This document shows positions 53,655-59,752 of a stretch of DNA of 59,752 nt, piece after piece (the first letter of the stretch is position 1; every line of letters starts with the position of its first letter). The position numbers were made by a program, and so were the translations under genes. The notes under the pieces were generated by a model. That model ran no database searches, was not told where the DNA came from, and saw nothing but the letters and a program-made list of their open reading frames with translations. This DNA is from Streptomyces sp. AC512_CC834 (GTDB taxonomy: Bacteria > Actinomycetota > Actinomycetes > Streptomycetales > Streptomycetaceae). Location: the NCBI RefSeq assembly GCF_019049325.1, contig NZ_JAGMUO010000021.1, positions 1 to 59,752 of the forward strand, written 5' to 3'.

Positions 53655-54026
53655 AGACAATCCCCCGGTAATGACGTCTCCCCCCGGAGACTCCCCGCCA
53701 TCGAAAGCCGGAGTGCGCGGAACGGGCCCGGTTCAGCGGCCCGCCCGTCGCGGACCCCATGAGCACATCCCCCTACACCCCGTCGGAAAGAACATAGTTG
53801 AGCGGGGGTCAATTCAGAAGGGGCACGTTCCGCACGGAGCGCCCCCCGATCGGAGCACGGAACACATACGCCCCGAATGTGCCGCCCTCCACCCCCGCAC
53901 TCACCCCCACTGACCTGCGCGACAGCCCCGTAACGCGACGATTCGCCCGGCTCCGCCCCGCGACGATCTCCGGTCACACAAATCGACGAGCCTGTGGACA
54001 AACGCAGGCGCCGGGTGCGTCATGGG
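53655..54026. other. Divergent promoter region between atrA-like and NDH-2 genes
   Basis: About 370 bases without a supported gene. AT-richer islands occur at 53790-53815 (GAACATAGTTGAGCGGGGGTCAATTCAG) and around 53860-53880. I see no perfect palindrome longer than 12 bases. Confidence 0.4.
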
Positions 54027-55406
54027 ATGGTGAAGGAACGTGCGCGCATTCTCGTTGTCGGTGGTGGCTACGTCGGGATGTACACGGCCCTGCGGCTGCA
54101 ACGGAACCTCAAGGGCGAACTCCGGCGGGGCGAGGCCGAGATCACCGTCGTCACCCCCGCCCCCTACATGACGTACCAACCGTTCCTCCCCGAGGCGGCG
54201 GCCGGATCCATCTCCCCGCGGCACGTCGTCGTGCCCCTGCGCCGCGTCCTGGGCCAGTGCGACGTCGTCATCGGCGAGGCACAGTCCATCGACCACACGA
54301 CGCGCACCGCCACCATCAGCACCCTCGCCACCGACGAGGAGAAGACGGGCGCCCGCCGGCTGACGTACGACGAACTCGTCCTGGCGCCCGGCTCCGTCTC
54401 CCGCACCCTGCCCGTCCCCGGGCTCGCCGACCACGGCGTCGGCTTCAAGACCGTCGAGGAGGCCATCGGCCTGCGCAACCACGTCCTCGAACAGATGGAC
54501 ATCGCCTCCTCCACCCGCGACCCCGCCATCCGCGACGCCGCCCTCACCTTCGTCTTCGTCGGCGGCGGCTACGCGGGCGTGGAGGCCCTCGGCGAGCTGG
54601 AGGACATGGCCCGCTACGCCGCGCGGTACTACCACAACGTGACGTCCGAGGACATGAAGTGGATCCTCGTCGAGGCCTCGGGCCGCATCCTGCCCGAGGT
54701 CGGCGAGGAACTGGGCCGCTACACGGTCACCGAACTGCGCCGCCGCAACATCGACGTACGCCTGGACACCCGCCTCGAGTCCTGCGCCGACCGCGTCGCC
54801 GTCCTCAGCGACGGCTCCCGCTTCCCCACCCGTACGGTCGTCTGGACGGCCGGCGTCAAACCCCACCCGGTCCTCGCCGCCACCGACCTCCCCCTGAACG
54901 ACCGCGGCCGGCTGACCTGCACCGCCCACCTGTCGGTCGACGGCGCCCCACACGCGTGGGCGGCCGGAGACGCCGCCGCCGTCCCCGACGTCACCGCGCC
55001 CGAATCCGGCCGGGAATGCGCCCCCAACGCCCAGCACGCCGTCCGTCAGGCCAGGGTCCTCGGCGACAACGTCACCCACGCCCTGCGCGGCGAACCCCTC
55101 GACACCTACGCGCACAAATACGCCGGCTCCGTCGCCTCTCTCGGCTTCCACAAGGGCGTCGCCCACGTCTACGGGCGCAAGCTGAAGGGCTACCCCGCGT
55201 GGTTCATGCACCGCGCCTACCACCTGAGCCGGGTCCCCACCGTCAACCGCAAGGCGCGCGTGCTGGCCGAATGGGTCATCGCCGGACTCTTCAAACGGGA
55301 GATCGTCTCCCTGGGTTCACTCGAACATCCACGGGCGGAGTTCGAACTCGCGGCCGGTGGAAAGCCTTCTCAGGAGCCACCGCACAACCCGAAGGGGTCG
55401 TCCTGA
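54027..55406 (+). CDS. ndh: Type II NADH dehydrogenase (NDH-2)
   Basis: 459 residues from ATG 54027 (MVKERARILVVGGGYVGMYT); GTG 53994 is the alternative. Two dinucleotide folds: GGGYVG near the start for FAD and FVFVGGGYAGVEALGELED for NADH; AAGDAAAVPD binds FAD. NDH-2 oxidises NADH and reduces menaquinone at the membrane face without pumping protons. It has no membrane helix but a basic C-terminal part (FKREIVSLGSLEH) for membrane binding. Tandem copies of ACTGAGGCGTCTG follow at 55431-55456. Confidence 0.93.
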   Translation: MVKERARILVVGGGYVGMYTALRLQRNLKGELRRGEAEITVVTPAPYMTYQPFLPEAAAGSISPRHVVVPLRRVLGQCDVVIGEAQSIDHTTRTATISTLATDEEKTGARRLTYDELVLAPGSVSRTLPVPGLADHGVGFKTVEEAIGLRNHVLEQMDIASSTRDPAIRDAALTFVFVGGGYAGVEALGELEDMARYAARYYHNVTSEDMKWILVEASGRILPEVGEELGRYTVTELRRRNIDVRLDTRLESCADRVAVLSDGSRFPTRTVVWTAGVKPHPVLAATDLPLNDRGRLTCTAHLSVDGAPHAWAAGDAAAVPDVTAPESGRECAPNAQHAVRQARVLGDNVTHALRGEPLDTYAHKYAGSVASLGFHKGVAHVYGRKLKGYPAWFMHRAYHLSRVPTVNRKARVLAEWVIAGLFKREIVSLGSLEHPRAEFELAAGGKPSQEPPHNPKGSS

Positions 55407-55603
55407 CCGGACTCCGGAACTCCCGCGGCCACTGAGGCGTCTGACTGAGGCGTCTGACGGATGCCGACCCGGCCGGCACCCTGCCAGACTGGTCCACCAC
55501 CGCGGGTGCGCCGCCGCTCGCCCCGGCACGGCCCCCGGGGCCCCGGCCGGTCCCGGCCCGCACCGGGTCTCCGGCCGCCGACCACTACACGAGGCAAGGA
55601 TTC

Positions 55604-57301
55604 GTGAACTTCACGCGCTGGAGCGCCCGACTCCCCGGAACGCAGCGCCGCGCCGCGGCGCGGACCGACACGACGGTCTCCGCCGACCGGCGGGGAGACG
55701 GCTCCGTACCCGCCGCCCGCGCCGAACGGCTGACCGACGAGGCCCCGCCCGTCCCTGCCGTCCCCGCCGTCCCCCGCGTTGACGAACTGCCCGTGCGCGA
55801 CGTCCTCGACCGCGTCCCGGCCCTCGTCGCCCTCGTCCACGGCCCCGAGCACCGCCTCGCCTACGTCAACGACGCCTACGTCGCCGCCTTCGGCACCCGC
55901 GACCTGGGCGAACGGGCCCGTGAGGCACTGCCCGAACTGGACGCGCCGGGCCTCTTCCCGCTCCTGGACCAGGTCCAGCGCAGCGGCAGGCCCCGCACCC
56001 TCAAGTCCCGCAAGGCCCCCGACGGCCGCTCCTACACCTTCACCTGCACCCCGGTCACCGACACCGACACCGACAGCGGGAACGAAGGCGGCGGTGGCGG
56101 CCGCGGCCGTCGAGGCGTCCTCGTGTTCGCGACCGACGTCACCGACCACGCCGAGGCCGCGGGCCGCCTCCGCGCCAGCGAACGCAGCCAGCGCGAGACC
56201 GCCGTCACCCTCCAGCGCTCCCTCCTCCCGCAGGAACTGGAGGAGCCCGACGACCTGCGCGTAGCCGCCACCTACCACCCCGGCGGCACCGAGGCCGCGG
56301 TCGGCGGCGACTGGTACGACGTGATCACCCTCGGCGGCGGCCGCACCGCCCTCGTCATCGGCGACGTCATGGGCAGAGGCGTCCGTGCGGCCGCCGTCAT
56401 GGGCCAGCTCCGTACGGCGGTCAGGGCCTACGCCCGCCTCGACCTGCCCCCGCACGAGGTGCTCCAGCTCCTCGACGGCCTCGCCACCGAGATCGACGCC
56501 AACCAGATCGCCACCTGCGTCTACGCCATCCACGACCCGAACGAGGGCCGACTGGTCTACGCGTCCGCCGGACACCTGCCCATCCTGGTCCGCGACGAGA
56601 ACGGCACCGTGCAGCGCGCCGACGAACCCACCGGCCCACCGCTCGGCACCGGCGGCTGGATCCACACGTCCGGCTCGATCGCCCTGCCCCCCGGCTCCAC
56701 GGCCGTCCTCTACACCGACGGCCTGGTGGAACGCCGCAACGAGGACCTCGACGAGGGCATCGCCGGCCTCGAGCGCGCCCTGTCCGGCGCGACCGGCACC
56801 CCGCAGGTGGTCTGCGACCGCCTGGTCCGCTCGGCGGGCGTCACCCCGGACCACGACGACGACGTCGCCGTCCTGGTCCTCCAGCACCCCGCCCGCAAGG
56901 GCGCCGAGGCCGAGCTGTTCCGCAACGCCGCCCTGGAACTGCTCGGCGGCGTCGAAGCGGCCCCACGCGCGCGTGCCTTCGCCTCCGGCGTCCTCACGAG
57001 CTGGCGCTTCCCCACCGACCTGCACGACCTGGGCGTCATGGCCACCAGCGAACTGGTCGCCAACTCCCTGCAGCACGGCACACCCCCCATGCGGCTGCGC
57101 CTGCGCCGCACCGACCGCCGCCTGATCATCGAGGTGACCGACGGGGACGACCACCTGCCCAGGCGCCGCCGCGCGGAACCGGGGGACGAGTCCGGCCGGG
57201 GCATCGCCATCGTCGCCACGATCGCCTCCAACTGGGGGTCCCGGCGCACACCCGGCGGCGGCAAGGCGGTCTGGTGCGAGTTCGTCCTGCAGAAACCGTG
57301 A
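55604..57301 (+). CDS. PAS-PP2C (SpoIIE) phosphatase with HATPase kinase domain
   Basis: 565 residues, GTG with AAGGA ahead. Residues 60-170 form a PAS-like sensor (VRDVLDRVPALVALVHGPEH, VLVFATDVTD), 185-415 a PP2C/SpoIIE domain (GGDWYDVI, GDVMGRG, YTDGLVERR, HDDDVAVL) and 430-565 an RsbW-like HATPase (ATSELVANSLQHG, GRGIAIVA). Such fusions control sigma factors by partner switching: the phosphatase reactivates an anti-antisigma factor and the HATPase part inhibits or phosphorylates it. No cognate STAS protein is adjacent. Confidence 0.92.
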   Translation: MNFTRWSARLPGTQRRAAARTDTTVSADRRGDGSVPAARAERLTDEAPPVPAVPAVPRVDELPVRDVLDRVPALVALVHGPEHRLAYVNDAYVAAFGTRDLGERAREALPELDAPGLFPLLDQVQRSGRPRTLKSRKAPDGRSYTFTCTPVTDTDTDSGNEGGGGGRGRRGVLVFATDVTDHAEAAGRLRASERSQRETAVTLQRSLLPQELEEPDDLRVAATYHPGGTEAAVGGDWYDVITLGGGRTALVIGDVMGRGVRAAAVMGQLRTAVRAYARLDLPPHEVLQLLDGLATEIDANQIATCVYAIHDPNEGRLVYASAGHLPILVRDENGTVQRADEPTGPPLGTGGWIHTSGSIALPPGSTAVLYTDGLVERRNEDLDEGIAGLERALSGATGTPQVVCDRLVRSAGVTPDHDDDVAVLVLQHPARKGAEAELFRNAALELLGGVEAAPRARAFASGVLTSWRFPTDLHDLGVMATSELVANSLQHGTPPMRLRLRRTDRRLIIEVTDGDDHLPRRRRAEPGDESGRGIAIVATIASNWGSRRTPGGGKAVWCEFVLQKP

Positions 57302-57362
57302 GCCGGGGCGGCCGGCGGCGACCCGCCGCGTCCACCCCGGCCCGTCGGCCCGTCGGCCCGCC

Positions 57363-58655
57363 TCACGCCTCCGCGGCAGCCACCGCCTCGACCGGCGCCC
57401 CGCCCTGCGTGACCACCCGGCTCCTGCCGAGCGACGGCTGATTCTGTACGTCCGTGAGCTGCCGCCCCAGCCGCACCGCCAGCACCGTGATGCCCAGCGA
57501 GACCAGCAGGAACGCCACGATGTACGGCGCGTGCAGCGAGGCCCCGAGCGGCCCGCCCACCGCGGGGCCGATCGCCAGCGCGAGCTGCTTCACCAGGGCG
57601 AAGGCGGAGTTGTACTGCCCGGCAAGACCGGTCGGCGCCAGATCCGCCACCAGCGGCGCCAGCGTCGGCGACAGCATCGCCTCACCCAGCCCGAACAGCG
57701 CGTACGTCGAGATGAACGCGGCCGTCGCCATCGCCTGGCTGCCGTGCCCGAGCCCGGCGTACCCGGCCACGGCCCACGCGACGGCCCAGATCAGCCCCAC
57801 GGCGGCGATCACCCGCGAACGCCTGCGCCGCTCCACGAACCTCAGCACCGCGAACTGCGCGACCACGATCACCAGCGTGTTCGCGGCCAGCGCGGTCCCC
57901 AGCGTGGAAGGGGAGATCCCGGCCGCCTCGACGCCGTACGCGCTCAGCCCCGACTCGAACTGCCCGTAGCAGGCGAAGAACAGCACGAAACCCAGCACGC
58001 ACAACTGCACCATGGCCCGGTTGCCGAGCAGCCGCTTCCAGCTCCCGCCGCCCGCGGCCTGCCCCGGCGCCTCCTCGATCCGCGGCGCACGCGGCGCGCG
58101 CACGGTCGCCATGACGGCGACCAGCACCAGGAACATCGCCGCCTCGACGGCGAACAGCAGCGTGAACGACGAGGGGTTCGTGGTGTCGACCAGATGCCCA
58201 CCGATGAGCCCGCCGACGCCGAGGCCCAGGTTCTGCAGGAAGAACTGCGTGGCAAACGCCCGCGACCGGGTCTCCGACGATGAGCAGTCCACGATCATCG
58301 TCGCGAGCGCCGGCTGCATCACGGCCTGCCCCGCTCCCAGCGCGGCGGCGGACAGCAGCACCGTGGCCGCCGAGGCCGAAAGCCCGAGGCTCAGCGCGCC
58401 GAGCGCGGCGGTGACCAGGGCGACGAGCAGCACCGGCAGCGGGCCGCGCCGGACGATGGCCCGCCCGGCGAACGGCAGCACGATCAGCGCGGCCACGGCG
58501 AAGACGGCGAGCACGAGGCCCGCCGTGACGGAACCCAGTCCCCGTACCTGCGCCACATAGACGTACAGGTAGGGGACGGTGAAGCCGAGTCCGAACGCGC
58601 TGAGTGCGTTGCCCACGTGGATCCGGCGCATCGCCGCGCCCATTGCCCTGGTCAC
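57363..58655 (-). CDS. MFS transporter (drug efflux type)
   Basis: 430 residues with twelve predicted helices. GTG 58655 is chosen for its spacing from GAGAGGG; GTG 58661 and ATG 58643 are alternatives. The first cytoplasmic loop contains GRAIVRRG. Probably proton-driven efflux of small molecules, regulated by the divergent MarR protein. Confidence 0.88.
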   Translation of the reverse strand: MTRAMGAAMRRIHVGNALSAFGLGFTVPYLYVYVAQVRGLGSVTAGLVLAVFAVAALIVLPFAGRAIVRRGPLPVLLVALVTAALGALSLGLSASAATVLLSAAALGAGQAVMQPALATMIVDCSSSETRSRAFATQFFLQNLGLGVGGLIGGHLVDTTNPSSFTLLFAVEAAMFLVLVAVMATVRAPRAPRIEEAPGQAAGGGSWKRLLGNRAMVQLCVLGFVLFFACYGQFESGLSAYGVEAAGISPSTLGTALAANTLVIVVAQFAVLRFVERRRRSRVIAAVGLIWAVAWAVAGYAGLGHGSQAMATAAFISTYALFGLGEAMLSPTLAPLVADLAPTGLAGQYNSAFALVKQLALAIGPAVGGPLGASLHAPYIVAFLLVSLGITVLAVRLGRQLTDVQNQPSLGRSRVVTQGGAPVEAVAAAEA

Positions 58656-58688
58656 GTTCACCCTCTCTTGATCTCTCGGGATCGATCA

Positions 58689-58725
58689 CTTCAGCCGTTA
58701 GAGCTGAAGACTTAGAAGCTAAAGT
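58689..58725. promoter_or_regulatory. MarR operator candidates in the MFS/MarR gap
   Basis: A near-perfect palindrome ACTTAG-AAG-CTAAAGT at 58710-58725 and CTTCA...TGAAG arms at 58689-58693 and 58705-58709. The 130-base gap is unusually AT-rich and AGCT/TTAG-like half-sites recur. Confidence 0.6.
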
Positions 58726-58789
58726 TCGAAGGTAAAGAGTACATAGCGAAGGACTTCAAAGCAAAGGAGCTGCGTGCCATACTGCGGAC

Positions 58790-59338
58790 ATGGGCGACAC
58801 CCCCGGCGCCGGCGAGCCGACACTCGAAGAGCAGATCGCCGCCTACCAGCGCGAGTTCCAGGACCTCGACCCACAGGTCGAGAAGATCGTCTCGGCGCTC
58901 TCCCGCCTCAACCGCCGTATGAACGTCGCGTACGGCCGCCAGACCGCCGAGCTGGGCATCAGCAACACGGACTGGGAGGTGCTCAAGGCCCTCGTCCTCT
59001 CCGGCGCCCCCTACCGACTGGGCCCCGGCGACCTCGCCAAGCGACTCGGCCTGACGCCGGCCGCGATGACCCACCGCATCGACCGCATGGTGACGGAGGG
59101 GCTGGTCACCCGGGAGCGCGACGAGTCCAACCGGGTCCGGGTTATCGTCGCGCTGACGGCGGACGGGCGCCAGAAGTGGCTGGAGGCGATGCGTCTCGCC
59201 ACGGTCTTCGAAGAGGACCTGCTCCAGGACCTCTCCGCGGACGACCGGACCGCGCTCGGCGAGGTACTCACCCGGCTCCTGCGCAGGGTGGAGCACGCGC
59301 AACCGGACGCAGGCGGCCGGCTCAGCGACCTCGATTAA
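58790..59338 (+). CDS. MarR-family transcriptional regulator
   Basis: 182 residues. Winged helix: ISNTDWEVLKALVLSGAPYR, LAKRLGLTPAAMTHRIDRMV and the wing RDESNRVRVIVALT. CATACT (58778-58783) lies six bases before the ATG, and TTCAAA 17 bases further up; AAGGAG is 20 bases away, too far for initiation, so the mRNA is probably leaderless. Likely represses itself and the divergent MFS gene until a ligand binds. Confidence 0.92.
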   Translation: MGDTPGAGEPTLEEQIAAYQREFQDLDPQVEKIVSALSRLNRRMNVAYGRQTAELGISNTDWEVLKALVLSGAPYRLGPGDLAKRLGLTPAAMTHRIDRMVTEGLVTRERDESNRVRVIVALTADGRQKWLEAMRLATVFEEDLLQDLSADDRTALGEVLTRLLRRVEHAQPDAGGRLSDLD

Positions 59339-59752
59339 AGATCTTGACAGCGGCGTTTGACAGCCCCCTACGGGATCCGTAGAGTTCTCCGGGTTGCCAC
59401 GGGACCGTAACGGTTCTGCGGTAGCGCCTCCCGCCGCATCAGCGGCACCCAAACCACCAGCACGATCCCCCAGTGGGAAAGGCTTCGGCATGTCCGAATT
59501 CAATTCCGCTTGGAACTCGTCGGCCCGATCGACCCCGATTGGGAATCGCCGAGAGGGTCCGCTAAGGTTTGAGACGTCGGAACGGCCCAACAGCCGGGAC
59601 GACAACCCCCTCTGACGGGGAATCAGAGCCCGAAAGGATCTGATACAGTCGGAACCGCCGGAAAGGGAAACGCGAAAGCGGGAACCTGGAAAGCACCGAG
59701 GAAATCGGATCGGAAAGATCTGATAGAGTCGGAAACGCAAGACAGCAGGATA
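59339..59752 (+). promoter_or_regulatory. Probable rRNA operon promoter and leader region
   Basis: TTGACA (59357-59362), a 17-base spacer and TAGAGT (59380-59385) give a consensus promoter, with another TTGACA at 59344. CTAAGGTTTGAG near 59560 offers a second -10 box. The blocks GATCTGATACAGTCGGAACCGC (59637-59658) and GATCTGATAGAGTCGGAAACGC (59717-59738) are near-identical repeats. I recall such GGAAACGC/GAAAGCG leaders upstream of Streptomyces 16S rRNA. No protein gene is supported. The 16S gene would start beyond the right edge. Confidence 0.65.

Noticed and set aside
53798..55435. 545-codon frame overlapping NDH-2
   Set aside because: Arg/Pro/His-rich shadow of the NDH-2 gene in another frame.

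Overview
The window is high-GC actinobacterial chromosome and looks like Streptomyces. The signs are GTG starts, strong GC3 bias, Ser/Thr kinases with beta-propeller sensors, SpoIIE-type phosphatases, an AfsR/BTAD regulator, an AtrA-like TetR and a ydaO riboswitch ahead of an M23 hydrolase. The order hrpA ... DEAD-box helicase ... trmB ... sporulation-associated regulator - Asn-synthase-like - BTAD regulator - sigma factor - atrA-like - NDH-2 resembles the origin-proximal core of S. coelicolor (about SCO4092 to SCO4122, recalled from memory and not checked). A parS site fits an origin-proximal position, and the right edge looks like the start of an rRNA operon leader.

Layout. 0-5 kb: a tRNA-Asp gene with a broken partial copy and duplicated terminator, hrpA on the minus strand, then a tRNA-Glu/Asp/Phe cluster with a parS palindrome in its spacer. 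5-12 kb: metallophosphoesterase, zincin-like protease, Lys/Gly-rich lipoprotein, DEAD-box helicase with an RGG-like tail, APC permease, tRNA-Lys. 11.95-17.06 kb: a 5.06-kb island bounded by 47-bp perfect repeats of the tRNA-Lys 3' half. It carries a DUF6907-like protein, a ribbon-helix-helix/unknown gene pair with its own palindrome, a small divergent ORF with compensating frameshifts, and a coupled EACC1-like plus caspase-beta-propeller pair; no integrase is visible. 17.1-18.2 kb: a scar of truncated genes. 18.2-25.7 kb: three tandem kinase-TM-propeller genes, the middle one a pseudokinase, and two paralogous small membrane proteins.

25.7-31.3 kb: MerR regulator, alpha/beta-hydrolase lipoprotein, DUF6461-like protein, small GntR regulator, two small conserved ORFs, a large inverted repeat, a reversed RibD-like fusion and tRNA-fMet. 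31.4-37.2 kb: membrane SpoIIE phosphatase, riboswitch plus M23 hydrolase, and a minus-strand run tetR-trmB-prsW. 37.3-40.4 kb: a flavin/iron-sulfur redox operon and a Dabb protein with its own operator-covered promoter. 40.4-50 kb: LhgO, an NsdA/ORF1590-like regulator, a degenerate Asn-synthase-like protein and an AfsR-like STAND regulator. 50-59.3 kb: a sigma factor fused to an anti-sigma-like zinc finger, membrane segment and NPCBM-like domain, then AtrA-like TetR, NDH-2, PAS-SpoIIE-HATPase phosphatase, and a divergent MFS/MarR pair.

How genes work together. The island pair fits the EACC1-effector conflict architecture: a small constant component translationally coupled to a caspase protease whose propeller probably senses a ligand or partner. 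Next door, outside the att repeats, three kinases carry related propellers outside the membrane. The rest is mostly core housekeeping and signalling. All functions are inferred from reading the sequence; no database search was run.
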